Shown here in pieces: positions 24,804 through 34,368 of a stretch of 49,669 nt of DNA (positions within the stretch are counted from its first letter, which is position 1; each line of letters opens with the position of its first letter). The notes below the pieces were generated by a model, which was not told where the DNA came from, did not search any database, and saw only the letters and a list, made by a program, of their open reading frames with translations. Where the stretch lies: positions 1 through 49,669 of the forward strand of contig JACZJJ010000053.1 in assembly GCA_014860625.1 (NCBI GenBank). Direction: 5' to 3'. Origin of the DNA: Bacteroidales bacterium. Its GTDB lineage: Bacteria; Bacteroidota; Bacteroidia; Bacteroidales; FEN-979. The translations under genes and the position numbers were made by a program.

Positions 24804-27719
24804 ATGAAAATGCTTCAGTATCTACGGACTCTTTTAGTGCTTTCGTGCGGGGCTCTTATGCTTTCCGCCACAGGTCAGGAAATCAAACAACCCAACACCT
24901 GGTCCATTGTAGCCTCCTATTCCGTTCCCGGGAAAGCATCTGGTTTGGCCTGGGACGGGACATATATCTATTTTGGGATTTACGGATCAAACGGTGACCA
25001 GATATACAAATTCAATCCCGGTAACGGCAGTTCTACCCTGCAGTGTACAGGATCATTCGGGGATTCATTCGGGCTTACTTACAAAGCTCCAAATCTGGTT
25101 AACACGGATCATGTGACCTCCACATCAGTTCCTGCGACGGCAATAGAATTCACAATGTCGGGAACCACGGTTTCCACCCTCAACCTGCCCGACCATTACA
25201 TGTCGGGGATTGCCTACGATGCCGGGAACTACTGGGTTTGCACCTACTATCCCGATCCGGGGACCGTTTATAAGATCAACGCTTCGGGAACGATCCTCTC
25301 ACAATTTACACCACCCAACAACCAGCCCTGGGACATCTGCACCCACGGTGCCGATCTGTGGATCGCCGACTACTGGGGAGACATGCTGTACAAGGTTACT
25401 GCCACCGGAACGGTTCTCGAAAGCCATGGATCGGAACAGACCGACCCTGCCGGTATCGTTTGGGACGGGACCTATCTCTGGTATTGCGACGGACCACTGA
25501 ATGGAAACAGTACGCTTTATAAAGTGGACCTCTCCGGCTCCGGGACACCTGCCATCAACGTGCCGGTCACTTCTCACAACTACGGCAACGTAACCATCGG
25601 CAGCAACTCCACATGGAACTGCCAGGTTCAGAACACGGGAACAGCACCCCTGACCATCACGGGAGTCGTCATACCCAGCGGACAGCCAATCACCAGCTCA
25701 TTTGTAACACCTTACATCATTGCTCCAAGCGGCAGCACAAACATTCCGCTGACTTATACACCTTCCACAGCCACACCATTGAATACCCAGGTAAGCATCA
25801 CCTCAACCGATCCAATCAACCCTTCGGTGAATGTCACCCTTACCGGACAAGGTGTATACAACGGACCGCACATTTCTCTTCCCTTCACCACCCACGACTG
25901 GGGCAACAGGCGTGCAGGAGCCTATTCGCGCTGGTACTGCCCGGTGACCAACGACGGAAGTTCCACCCTCACAATCACCGGCCTCGATATGAGCGACCCG
26001 CACTTCATCGTGGATGAATCAGTGGTGTTGCCCATAACGGTATCGACCAACGGTACGGCACAGATTGGCATCTGGTTTCATCCTGAAGAGGGGATTGACT
26101 ACAGCGGAACCCTTACCATCTCTTCGGATGCCGTGGGTCAGGCAACTCTCGACGTAACCCTGGAAGGAACAGGTGTGGAGGCAAAATATCCGACCGGAAC
26201 GCCCCTATGGAGCTACACGATCACAGGTGGGTTCGACAACAGCCCGAAAGCCATCGTCTCCATTGAAGATATCACTGGCGACGGGGTCGATGACGTGCTT
26301 GTGGGATCGGAAGACGACTACATCCGCTGCTTCAACGGAAACGCTTCAGGAACCGGAGATGTGCTGTGGGCTACGGAGATTTACGCCGGATATACCTACA
26401 GCCAGAAGTGCATGACCACGATCGATGACATCAACAATGACGGCTACCGCGATGTCATTGTGGGAACTGCGGGCGGCGACCGCTCAATCACCGCTTATTC
26501 GGGAAAGACAGGTCTTCAGATCTGGAAACACGATACACACGAGTATGGAGGCGGAGGATGGGTATACCAGGTGGATGCCAGGTACGATTACAACAACGAC
26601 GGAGTAGCTGATGTACTTGGGTGTACCGGAAATGACGGAAGCAATACCGGCCCGGTGCGGGTCTATTGCCTTAACGGGCTGACAGGTATCTCGATCTGGG
26701 AGCGCCCGAATCCCGATTCCGGACCACTGTTTTCTGTTCTCGGCGTGGAAGATTTTACCGGCGATGGCAAACCTGACGTGATAGCCGGCGGATCAAACCA
26801 GCAGGAGAGTTCGGCGAGGCTGTTCGGGATCAACGGGGCAACCGGGGCCGTAGCCTGGACCAACTATCCAAACGGAACCTCCACCTGGGGACTTCTGCAG
26901 CTTGACGACATCACCGGCGACGGAAAAAAGGATGTGGCTGCCGGTGGATTCGGCGGTCAGGTTGTACTGGTGAATTCCGTTAACGGAGCCAACCTCCACT
27001 TTATCAACATCGGGTCATTCATCATCAACAGGCTGCAGGAGATCGGGGATGTCAACAAAGACGGCTACCGCGACATCCTGGTGGCACACAGCAGCCCCAT
27101 GGGGATCATCATCAACGGATATTCCGGGGAGTACATCTGGAATGTACCTCTGCTTGATCAGTCTTCCAACGTTGGAAATATCGGCGATATCACCTTCGAT
27201 GGCGTCAACGATCCCATTATCGGAACGTTGTACAACACCAATTACGCCTACTTCCTGGATGGCTGGGACGGTGCCGAGCTGGCTGCTGTTCCTGTTCCCA
27301 CACCGGTGGATGCCATTACAGGCATTCCCGATATCGTGGGAGACCTGACCATGGAGATGGTGCTTGGCGGACGGAACGGGCTGGTAGCCTGTTTATCCGG
27401 CGGATATGACACCTCTACGGTTTCCATCCCAACACATGAAAATCGGTTGAGAAGCAGGTTGTCTGTCTATCCGAATCCGATGCAGGATGATCTGAATATC
27501 CAGCTTTTTCTAAAGGAAGCTTCCACCGTGCGTTTGGAGGTGTTTGATTTTACCGGAAGGCAGATAGCCGTGATCGGCGAGCCGGTCTTTCAGGCAGGTC
27601 TGAATACCTATTTGTGGAACGGAAGGCAAGGTAACGGAAACAAGATAAGGAGCGGGATTTACCTGTTAAAAGCAACGATCGGAACGGAGGTACAAACGGC
27701 AAAAATGATCGTGGATTAA
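24804..27719 (+). CDS. Large secreted beta-propeller protein with Ig-like and FG-GAP repeats and T9SS sorting domain
   Basis: A 971-residue exported protein. After the signal peptide (ending SATGQ) come a NHL/YVTN-like propeller segment (residues about 30-250, repeated SGLAWDGTYIYF / AGIVWDGTYLWYC), two ASPM-SPD-2-Hydin-type (choice-of-anchor D) Ig-like domains (about 255-355 and 360-455), at least six FG-GAP/VCBS-type repeats with Asp-rich calcium-binding-like loops (DITGDGVDDV, DINNDGYRDV, DFTGDGKPDV, DVNKDGYRDI; about 475-880), and a C-terminal type A T9SS sorting domain (VYPNPMQDDLNI...SGIYLLKATIG, about 895-971). Expected to be secreted by the type IX system and attached to the surface. 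Confidence 0.85.
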   Translation: MKMLQYLRTLLVLSCGALMLSATGQEIKQPNTWSIVASYSVPGKASGLAWDGTYIYFGIYGSNGDQIYKFNPGNGSSTLQCTGSFGDSFGLTYKAPNLVNTDHVTSTSVPATAIEFTMSGTTVSTLNLPDHYMSGIAYDAGNYWVCTYYPDPGTVYKINASGTILSQFTPPNNQPWDICTHGADLWIADYWGDMLYKVTATGTVLESHGSEQTDPAGIVWDGTYLWYCDGPLNGNSTLYKVDLSGSGTPAINVPVTSHNYGNVTIGSNSTWNCQVQNTGTAPLTITGVVIPSGQPITSSFVTPYIIAPSGSTNIPLTYTPSTATPLNTQVSITSTDPINPSVNVTLTGQGVYNGPHISLPFTTHDWGNRRAGAYSRWYCPVTNDGSSTLTITGLDMSDPHFIVDESVVLPITVSTNGTAQIGIWFHPEEGIDYSGTLTISSDAVGQATLDVTLEGTGVEAKYPTGTPLWSYTITGGFDNSPKAIVSIEDITGDGVDDVLVGSEDDYIRCFNGNASGTGDVLWATEIYAGYTYSQKCMTTIDDINNDGYRDVIVGTAGGDRSITAYSGKTGLQIWKHDTHEYGGGGWVYQVDARYDYNNDGVADVLGCTGNDGSNTGPVRVYCLNGLTGISIWERPNPDSGPLFSVLGVEDFTGDGKPDVIAGGSNQQESSARLFGINGATGAVAWTNYPNGTSTWGLLQLDDITGDGKKDVAAGGFGGQVVLVNSVNGANLHFINIGSFIINRLQEIGDVNKDGYRDILVAHSSPMGIIINGYSGEYIWNVPLLDQSSNVGNIGDITFDGVNDPIIGTLYNTNYAYFLDGWDGAELAAVPVPTPVDAITGIPDIVGDLTMEMVLGGRNGLVACLSGGYDTSTVSIPTHENRLRSRLSVYPNPMQDDLNIQLFLKEASTVRLEVFDFTGRQIAVIGEPVFQAGLNTYLWNGRQGNGNKIRSGIYLLKATIGTEVQTAKMIVD

Positions 27720-27730
27720 TATAATTCATT

Positions 27731-27779
27731 GTAGAGACGAGGCATGCCGCGTCTCTACGCAGGCATGCCGCGTCTCTAC
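27731..27779. repeat. REP-like palindromic repeat between convergent genes
   Basis: GTAGAGACG ... CGTCTCTAC arms at 27731-27739 and 27750-27758 enclose GGCATGCC, itself palindromic, giving a long hairpin. A second copy of the right half (GGCATGCCGCGTCTCTACG) follows at 27762-27780. It sits between two convergent genes (27719 and 27798) and could reduce read-through in both directions; it lacks a T-run. Confidence 0.8.
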
Positions 27780-27797
27780 GTGGGTATTCGGTTACCG

Positions 27798-29999
27798 TTA
27801 TTTCACGATGGTTAATTCATCAATGATATTCGTTGCACCGGCAAATTTATCGATGATGAAGAGGACATAACGGATATCCACGTTGATGCACCTCTGCAAG
27901 TTGTCTTCGAACAGGATATCGCCACTCATCGCTTCCCAGTTCCCGTCGAACGCTATCCCGATCAACTGACCATTGCCGTTGAGAACAGGGCTGCCCGAGT
28001 TTCCTCCGGTGATGTCGTTGGTGGTAAGGAAACAGGTTACGAGTTTGCCATCCTGACCGTAAGGACCGTAATCTTTGGCCTCCCAAAGCGCTTTCAGTTT
28101 CTGATCCACAATGAATTCATCATTGGTAGGATCTTCTTTTTCCATAACCCCATCCAGGGTAGTGATGTATTCGTAATGAACGGCATCAGCAGGGAAATAG
28201 TCGAGAACCTTCCCATAAGTCATGCGCATGGTGGAGTTGGCATCCGGGTAGAACATTTTGTCGGGCGACATATCCCTGAGCCCGTCGATCCAAAGACGCT
28301 CACCCTTGGAGAGTCCTGAACGGGCTTCCATGAAGGAGCTCATGTATTTACCCGATTCCGTATCCATGGATTGAGCTGTTATCCAGGCAAGGTCTTTCTT
28401 GAATACTTTACGAGAGGGCTTATCAAGGAAGGCATTGGCGCTTTCGGCGGTAGCAAACACGCTGGTGGTGTAAACATCGTTGGCGAAAGCAGAGAAATCG
28501 TTGTTGTATTTCTCTTCAATTGTTGAAAATATAGAAGGAAGATCTTCTTTCTTGACATTCTTCGCATAGAGTTCGAGCATCTCGCCGAACATGTTTTTCT
28601 CGATCTCAAAATCCCACTCTTCGAAATGTGAAGTCACCAGCGGACGAAGGCTGCTGACAGTCTCTTCGATCGCCGCTTTGTTTTTCTTCTCCAGTTGTTC
28701 TTTCAGGCCAGTAAACCCTTGGGCAAAACCAACAATATCCAGTCCGGCGCCTGCAAACCTCGAATAATAGAAAGGAATGCTGACCTCTCCCAGTTTTTCG
28801 TATGCCAGTTTCAGTTCAGGAAGAACGTCGCCGTATTTCTCCTTACGCATGGGATTTGCGTCAACCCACGCTGTAAAATCGGTTTCAAGTTGTTGTTTTT
28901 TCTGAATGACATGGTTCTTCCGCAGCATTTTGGTCTGGCCGATGAAATTTTTCCAGGTATTGGAAAGACCGGCGTAATTTTCAGAATAGGCAATGCGTGC
29001 GGTTTTATCAACATTCATCCGCTCTTTCATCACCTCCATCTGTTTTCCAAATGCATCAATGATGACCGGATAAAAATCATCCAGGTTGTATTGGATTCCA
29101 TAGGAAGTGAGGTAACGGCTGGTGCGGCCGGGGTATCCCCAGATCATGGCGAAATCGTTTTTCTTCACACCACCCAGACTGATAGGAAGGTGGTAATCCG
29201 GCTTCAGGGGAACGTTGTTTTCAGAAAAGCCGGCCGGATTGTTTGTACTGTCAGCATAAATCCGGAAGATCGTAAAATCACCCGTATGGCGGGGCCACAT
29301 CCAGTTGTCGGTGTCACCGCCAAATTTTCCGATGGAGGAGGGGGGGGCTCCCACGAGGCGTACATCTTTATAGGTTTTCCAGACGAAAAGGTAATATTCG
29401 TTTCCGTTGTAGAAGGAGCTAACGCGACATTCGTAGGTTCCATCTTCGGAGGCACGCTCGGTGATGCGGCCTGAGATCTCCCGCACTTTTTTTCCCCTTG
29501 CCGACTCGGTAAGGGTATCGGAGAGGAATGGGATGATCGAATCGGTCACATTTTCGATACGTTTCAGAAAAGAGGCCATCATTCCTTCGTTTGAAAGTTC
29601 CTTATCCCTGGAGTAAGCCCAGAAGCCGTCGGTCAGGTAATCGTGCTCGGGAGTGCTGTGATTTTGCACAGCAGAGTAACCGCAGTGGTGATTGGTAAAG
29701 ATCAGTCCCTGGTCAGAAACAACTTCAGCTGTACAGAAAAACCCTCCGTTAGCCGGACTTCCCGAAGAGAGACCTACAATTGCATCTTTCAGGCTGGAAT
29801 GGTTCACACTGTATAGCTCTTCAGGGGTCAGGTGGAGTCCCATTTTCTGCATGTCAACGTAATTCAGACGCTCAATCAGAATGGGCAGCCACATCCCTTC
29901 GTCAGGTGGATTTCCCGCCTGCATCTTTTTCCCGGGAAGGAGCAGGAAAATCATACCGGCTATCACCAGGGTCAGTAACATGAATCTCTTTGTCATCAT
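27798..29999 (-). CDS. S46 family dipeptidyl-peptidase, DPP7-like
   Basis: A 733-residue exported serine peptidase (signal peptide in the first about 28 residues). The His of the triad is in FTNHHCGYSA (H104/H105, the one before Cys expected), and the nucleophile Ser lies in GGNSGSPVLNG. The residue 18 positions after the nucleophile, which distinguishes DPP11 (Arg, cleaving after Asp/Glu) from DPP7 (Gly, hydrophobic P1), is Gly here (IAFDGNWEAMSGD), so DPP7-type specificity is expected. S46 enzymes supply dipeptides for amino acid use. It is monocistronic and convergent with the preceding large gene. Confidence 0.9.
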   Translation of the reverse strand: MMTKRFMLLTLVIAGMIFLLLPGKKMQAGNPPDEGMWLPILIERLNYVDMQKMGLHLTPEELYSVNHSSLKDAIVGLSSGSPANGGFFCTAEVVSDQGLIFTNHHCGYSAVQNHSTPEHDYLTDGFWAYSRDKELSNEGMMASFLKRIENVTDSIIPFLSDTLTESARGKKVREISGRITERASEDGTYECRVSSFYNGNEYYLFVWKTYKDVRLVGAPPSSIGKFGGDTDNWMWPRHTGDFTIFRIYADSTNNPAGFSENNVPLKPDYHLPISLGGVKKNDFAMIWGYPGRTSRYLTSYGIQYNLDDFYPVIIDAFGKQMEVMKERMNVDKTARIAYSENYAGLSNTWKNFIGQTKMLRKNHVIQKKQQLETDFTAWVDANPMRKEKYGDVLPELKLAYEKLGEVSIPFYYSRFAGAGLDIVGFAQGFTGLKEQLEKKNKAAIEETVSSLRPLVTSHFEEWDFEIEKNMFGEMLELYAKNVKKEDLPSIFSTIEEKYNNDFSAFANDVYTTSVFATAESANAFLDKPSRKVFKKDLAWITAQSMDTESGKYMSSFMEARSGLSKGERLWIDGLRDMSPDKMFYPDANSTMRMTYGKVLDYFPADAVHYEYITTLDGVMEKEDPTNDEFIVDQKLKALWEAKDYGPYGQDGKLVTCFLTTNDITGGNSGSPVLNGNGQLIGIAFDGNWEAMSGDILFEDNLQRCINVDIRYVLFIIDKFAGATNIIDELTIVK

Positions 30000-30203
30000 A
30001 ATGTCAGTGATTTATTGAATGAAGATACAATATTACACACATTTTTCTGAACGGGGAATTTTTTTAGATAAATGAGCCAATCACCCGATATCTCCGATCA
30101 TCCATCCCGATGAAGACAATATCAGGCAAAAACAGCGGGTGATCAAAAAAAATTGATTGGTATCAGTGTAATTTCCATCTTTGCACACATTAACAACCTG
30201 TTT

Positions 30204-31259
30204 ATGTTAAAAGGTTTTTACAATCACCTGAAGGATCGTTTTGTCATCCCGCATGTTCTTTTTTGGATGGTCAGCATCGTTTTCTTTCTCTTGCTGCTTA
30301 TCTATACGAGGGGATTCAGGATCAGCGAGATTGATTTACGTACTGCAGCATCCATTCTTGTTACCGTCTTTTTTCTTGCCATTTCGGTATATTTAAACCT
30401 CTTATGGCTCATTCCCCGGTTCTTTAAGAAGCGAAAATTCGTTCTCTTCTCCATCCTTCAGATCGGGAATATCCTCCTTTTTATACTGCTCAACTATTTC
30501 ACTTCACATGCATTTGAAGAGGATCATCCGGAATTTCTCAATGAGGCCATTGCGGAGATGATCCTGGTCTCCCTGTTTCTGATTGTCACCACGCTGCTCA
30601 AATTTATGCGTGACTCCATCGCTCTTCAGGATGCCGAATTGAAAGTGAAAGAGGTGGAAGGGCAGAAAATAAAGGCCGAACTTCAAACGCTTAAATCGCA
30701 GGTCAATCCCCATTTCTTCTTCAACACCCTTAACAGCCTCTATTCGTTAAGCCTCGACAAGTCGGAGAAAACACCTGAAATGATCCTCAAACTCTCGGAT
30801 CTGATGCGGTACGTGATTTACGAGTCGCAGGACAATCAGGTACCGCTGAAAAAACAGCTCGACTTCCTGAAAAGTTATGTCTACCTCGAACAGATGCGCT
30901 CGGATGAGAATCTTTCAGTTACGTTTGATGTTTCGGGGGAGTATCTGAACACCCGGATCGACCCCCTGCTTTTCATCGCATTTATTGAGAATGCATTCAA
31001 GCATGGCTGCAAGACAAAAGCGCTTCAACCCTATATTCACATTCATTTTAACATTGAAACTCCCGATACCGTTAAATTTTCCGTGGAGAATAATTATGAC
31101 GAATCCCTATCTTTGGAAGAGAATAAGATGGCAGGTTTCGGGTTGAAAAACGTGAAGAAGAGGCTGGACCTGCTATACCCGGAGAAGCATGACCTGCGTA
31201 TCATCAATACCGGAACCACATATCGTGTCGAACTTTGTATTTGTATCCAGAAACCATGA
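30204..31259 (+). CDS. LytS-type sensor histidine kinase
   Basis: A 351-residue kinase from the ATG at 30204; a TTG-initiated extension from 30153 is less likely. Four TM segments fill the first about 130 residues, followed by a coiled linker. The LytS-type phospho-acceptor box QVNPHFFFNTLNSL carries His170, and the HATPase domain shows FIENAFKHG and GFGLKNVKKRL. This sub-class lacks the usual long extracellular sensor. It overlaps the LytTR regulator gene by 4 bases (ATGA), so the two form a pair. Confidence 0.9.
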   Translation: MLKGFYNHLKDRFVIPHVLFWMVSIVFFLLLLIYTRGFRISEIDLRTAASILVTVFFLAISVYLNLLWLIPRFFKKRKFVLFSILQIGNILLFILLNYFTSHAFEEDHPEFLNEAIAEMILVSLFLIVTTLLKFMRDSIALQDAELKVKEVEGQKIKAELQTLKSQVNPHFFFNTLNSLYSLSLDKSEKTPEMILKLSDLMRYVIYESQDNQVPLKKQLDFLKSYVYLEQMRSDENLSVTFDVSGEYLNTRIDPLLFIAFIENAFKHGCKTKALQPYIHIHFNIETPDTVKFSVENNYDESLSLEENKMAGFGLKNVKKRLDLLYPEKHDLRIINTGTTYRVELCICIQKP

Positions 31260-31975
31260 ACATCAAGTGCCTGATTATCGACGATGAACCCCTGGCCCAG
31301 CGGGTGATTGAAAAGTATGCCCAGGATATCCCTTTTCTCGAGGTCGTTGGGAAGTGTAACCAGGCGGTGGAAGCCATTGAGTTTTTACACCAGCAACAGA
31401 TTGACCTGATGTTTCTGGATATCAACATGCCGAAGCTAAGCGGCATCGACTTCCTCAAAACCATGAAGCATGCACCACTTGTTATCATTACCACGGCATA
31501 TGCCGAATATGCACTGGAAGGGTATGAACTGGATGTGGTGGATTACCTGATGAAGCCTTTTGGGTTTGACAGATTTGTAAAAGCGGTCCACAAGGTGCAG
31601 GATGTTCTGTCGACCCGAAACTATCAGGATGATGCCCCGGTGAGAAGCGAAATGCCTCCCGAAGAGCAGTTCGTATTTGTGAAATCAGGAAAGAAGACCT
31701 TTAAGGTAAACCTCAATGATTTGCTCTATGTGGAAGCCCTGGGGGATTATGTAAAAATTTACACCACCGAGCGGATGATTGTCAGTTATCAGTCACTGAA
31801 ACACATCGAATCCATTCTCACACCGGCGAAGTTTCCGAGGGTACATAAATCGTATCTGATCTCACTGGCAAAAGTGGAGATGATTGAAGGAAACCAGGTT
31901 CGGATCAAAGACAAGTTTATACCGATAGGATCAAATTACAAAATGGAGTTTGAAAAGCTCGTTAAAGCAGGATAG
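31256..31975 (+). CDS. LytTR-type response regulator
   Basis: A 239-residue regulator starting in the stop overlap ATGA of the kinase gene. The receiver domain (1-120) has the acidic pair (D9, D10), the phospho-acceptor Asp55 (MFLDINMP), a conserved Thr-Thr (ITTAYAEY) and Lys in LMKPF. The C-terminal LytTR DNA-binding domain (about 140-239) shows FKVNLNDLLYVEALGDYVKIY and FPRVHKSYLI. LytTR proteins bind direct repeats; the target genes cannot be deduced. It pairs with the LytS-type kinase upstream. Confidence 0.92.
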   Translation: MNIKCLIIDDEPLAQRVIEKYAQDIPFLEVVGKCNQAVEAIEFLHQQQIDLMFLDINMPKLSGIDFLKTMKHAPLVIITTAYAEYALEGYELDVVDYLMKPFGFDRFVKAVHKVQDVLSTRNYQDDAPVRSEMPPEEQFVFVKSGKKTFKVNLNDLLYVEALGDYVKIYTTERMIVSYQSLKHIESILTPAKFPRVHKSYLISLAKVEMIEGNQVRIKDKFIPIGSNYKMEFEKLVKAG

Positions 31976-31984
31976 TTCCGAAAA

Positions 31985-32560
31985 CTACTCCTTAATTTCA
32001 GCCGGATGAGCCTCCCCTTCAATGGCAATCTTCAATGTTTTCAGCATAAACCCGAAGTAGATCATCAGGATGCCAAAAAGGATGGCAAACACGCCAAGAA
32101 TTTTCAACAGAAATCCAGCTGTCGTTACCGGATCAAAAAAGAGCATCACCCCCAAAACCATCGTTAGAATTCCGTTGAAAAGGAGGATATTCTTGCTTGG
32201 GAATTTCTCTTTGATGTTGATTAAAAGTGCAAGTTGAACCACGCCGAGAACAACAGCCCATACACCGATAATCACCAGGATGAACTTCATGGAAAAGGTT
32301 GGAAAGAGGAGAAATACCAATCCTATGATCACTGTTAGGATGGATTCAAAAAGAAGCATGCCCGCATGTTTGTCCTTTTTGATGTTTCGAATGGCTGCGA
32401 GCAGAAGAATCACTCCTATTGCAGCACCCCCGATGCCAATGTAGATCAGGAGAACCCGAATCAGGTCTGTGTCAAAAAAGAGGAGAAAGATTCCGAAAAG
32501 GATTGCAATCAATCCGTTGATTACCAGAAACCACCAGTTTTTCTTGCCTTTTTGTTCCAT
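31985..32560 (-). CDS. HdeD/DUF308-family membrane protein
   Basis: A 191-residue protein with six predicted TM helices arranged as three hairpins (for example WWFLVINGLIAILFGIFLLFF, GMLLFESILTVIIGLVFLLFP, NILLFNGILTMVLGVMLFFDP), the repeat pattern of HdeD/DUF308. E. coli HdeD is linked to acid resistance at high cell density; roles in other bacteria are unknown. The LysE-like gene lies 10 bases upstream on the same strand, so they may be cotranscribed. Confidence 0.8.
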   Translation of the reverse strand: MEQKGKKNWWFLVINGLIAILFGIFLLFFDTDLIRVLLIYIGIGGAAIGVILLLAAIRNIKKDKHAGMLLFESILTVIIGLVFLLFPTFSMKFILVIIGVWAVVLGVVQLALLINIKEKFPSKNILLFNGILTMVLGVMLFFDPVTTAGFLLKILGVFAILFGILMIYFGFMLKTLKIAIEGEAHPAEIKE

Positions 32561-32570
32561 GATTGAAGTT

Positions 32571-33245
32571 TTATTGAGTTAATTGTCCATTTATTAAAGA
32601 TATCCCGTAGAAATATTCTGAAATTGAACTCCCGATCACAAACAATCCGATGACCAGGAATAGAATCCCGGCAATACGGTTGATCCAGAGTTTTACCTGG
32701 GGACTGATGGCAGTACGTATCTTATTGGCGAGTACCGCTTTCAGGATATCTGTCATCAGTACCATCAGGAGCGTGCCGGCAAAGAAAAAAGCAACCTTGT
32801 TGCTGTTACCCCCGTAACTGGAGTTGATAGCCACCACAGAGGTGATCCAGAAGAACCAGATGGAGGGATTGGCAAGGTTCAGGAAATATCCCTTGAAAAA
32901 ATAGGTGAAAAAACCTTTTCGCTTGAACTTCAGCTCCTTGATTGCTTCTACGGTTTCCGTCTCAGAAACCTTTCTGACAAGCGTCCCGATACCGAACAAA
33001 ACAAGGATCACTCCGCCAATGATTCCAAGTACCAGGTGGCTCTTTGGATTTCCAAGAATTTGCGAAGCACCGAAATAGCTGCCAACAACAATTGTGAGAT
33101 CACTCGAAAAAATCCCCAGGGCGAGATACACGCCATGCCAGACACCATATTTGATGCTGGTTTGAATCAGCGCGATCATGGCAGGACCAATAATAATAGC
33201 CACGGTCAACCCAAGGAAGAAACCCTCAACAAGTGGTCGAATCAT
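32571..33245 (-). CDS. LysE/RhtB-family translocator
   Basis: A 224-residue membrane protein with about six TM segments. The N-terminal EGFFLGLTVAIIIGPAMIALIQTSIKYGVWHG matches the conserved start of the LysE family (G-x-x-x-GPxxxxVxxxxxxxGxxxG), and the loop between TM3 and TM4 is charged. Family members export amino acids or related compounds; the substrate is not predictable here. First gene of a likely two-gene unit with the HdeD-like protein. Confidence 0.85.
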   Translation of the reverse strand: MIRPLVEGFFLGLTVAIIIGPAMIALIQTSIKYGVWHGVYLALGIFSSDLTIVVGSYFGASQILGNPKSHLVLGIIGGVILVLFGIGTLVRKVSETETVEAIKELKFKRKGFFTYFFKGYFLNLANPSIWFFWITSVVAINSSYGGNSNKVAFFFAGTLLMVLMTDILKAVLANKIRTAISPQVKLWINRIAGILFLVIGLFVIGSSISEYFYGISLINGQLTQ

Positions 33246-33295
33246 GGATACAATGTTACGAAAATTTAACTAATTTCGTGCGATAGCATATCAAA

Positions 33296-34366
33296 ATGAA
33301 ATCATTACGGAAGGTGATCGGCTGGTCGGCAGGTTCGGTGATTGGACTGGCTGTGCTGATTACCGGCATTTTTTTTCTCTACATCATGATAACTGAGTAT
33401 CAGCCGGATCCGGTTGAGACTCTTGATGTAGCAGGATCTCCGACGGTAACACTTGATTCGACCACCACCTTTTCGCTGATCACCTGGAATATCGGGTATG
33501 GCGGATTGGGGAAAGAGATGGATTTCTTTTACGATGGAGGGACAGGAGTCCGTCCTGAAGAACCCTACTTTCGACAATCCGTTTCCGGAATCGGGGACTT
33601 TCTCCGGGAGCATGATTCGGCTGACTTCATCCTTCTCCAGGAGGTAGACCGGGAGGCGAAACGAAGTTATTACCTCGATGAGGTGAGCTGGCTGGAAACC
33701 ATCCTTCCCGGGTATTGCTTTTCGTTTGCCAAAAATTACGACTGCAGGTTTGTCCCGCTGCCTCTTGCAGAGCCGATGGGACGGGTTTTATCCGGACTTG
33801 TCACCTGTTCACGGTTTCTTCCGGATGAAGTCACCAGGCACGGATTTGACAAGCATGTAAATTGGCCTGACAGGCTCTTTTTCCTGAAACGATGTTTCAT
33901 GGTCTCCCGGTATAACCTGCCCGATGGCCATCAGCTCCTTCTTGTCAACATCCACAATTCTGCGTTCGATACAGGCGGCATCCTGAGGAAGAGAGAGATG
34001 GAAATGATCAGGCAATTTATGATGGAAGAATACAGATCAGGCAACTACCTGGTAGCCGGAGGGGATTGGAATGCAAATCCGCCCCGGTTCAATCCGGATG
34101 AGATCATTTCGGGCGACAAGGTAAAACAGGATGAATTTACAGACCTGCAGACCTTCTTCCCGGATTGGGAATTTGTCAGAGATCCGCAACATCCTACAAA
34201 CAGGGATGTTGACAATTCATATCAACAAGGGGTTACACCCACAACCATCCTGGATTTTTTTCTGGTCTCACCGAATATCCGGATGCTTAACATTCGAACA
34301 TACCAAACCGGGTTTGAACATTCCGATCACCAACCGGTATATTTACAAATTGCCTTACAACCATAG
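33296..34366 (+). CDS. Membrane-anchored endonuclease/exonuclease/phosphatase-family protein
   Basis: A 356-residue protein with an N-terminal TM anchor (about 9-30) and an EEP fold: SLITWNIGYGG (first metal-binding Asn), LQEVDREAK (metal-ligand Glu), VNIHNSAFDTGG, AGGDWNANPP (GDxN motif) and terminal HSDHQPV (catalytic Asp-His). The active-site set is complete. Substrate is unknown; families of this type include DNase-I-like nucleases, sphingomyelinases and inositol-polyphosphate phosphatases. The RluA-family gene starts 3 bases after it. Confidence 0.8.
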   Translation: MKSLRKVIGWSAGSVIGLAVLITGIFFLYIMITEYQPDPVETLDVAGSPTVTLDSTTTFSLITWNIGYGGLGKEMDFFYDGGTGVRPEEPYFRQSVSGIGDFLREHDSADFILLQEVDREAKRSYYLDEVSWLETILPGYCFSFAKNYDCRFVPLPLAEPMGRVLSGLVTCSRFLPDEVTRHGFDKHVNWPDRLFFLKRCFMVSRYNLPDGHQLLLVNIHNSAFDTGGILRKREMEMIRQFMMEEYRSGNYLVAGGDWNANPPRFNPDEIISGDKVKQDEFTDLQTFFPDWEFVRDPQHPTNRDVDNSYQQGVTPTTILDFFLVSPNIRMLNIRTYQTGFEHSDHQPVYLQIALQP

Positions 34367-34368
34367 AT

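Noticed and set aside
25613-26017. A 134-residue plus-strand ORF within the FG-GAP protein gene
   Set aside because: It is an alternate-frame shadow of the 971-residue secreted protein, with low-complexity composition and no domain.
30153-30166. FNR-like box TTGATTGGTATCAG before the LytS kinase gene
   Set aside because: One mismatch, isolated, without the phased neighbours seen at other loci and with no clear functional link to oxygen; too weak to list.
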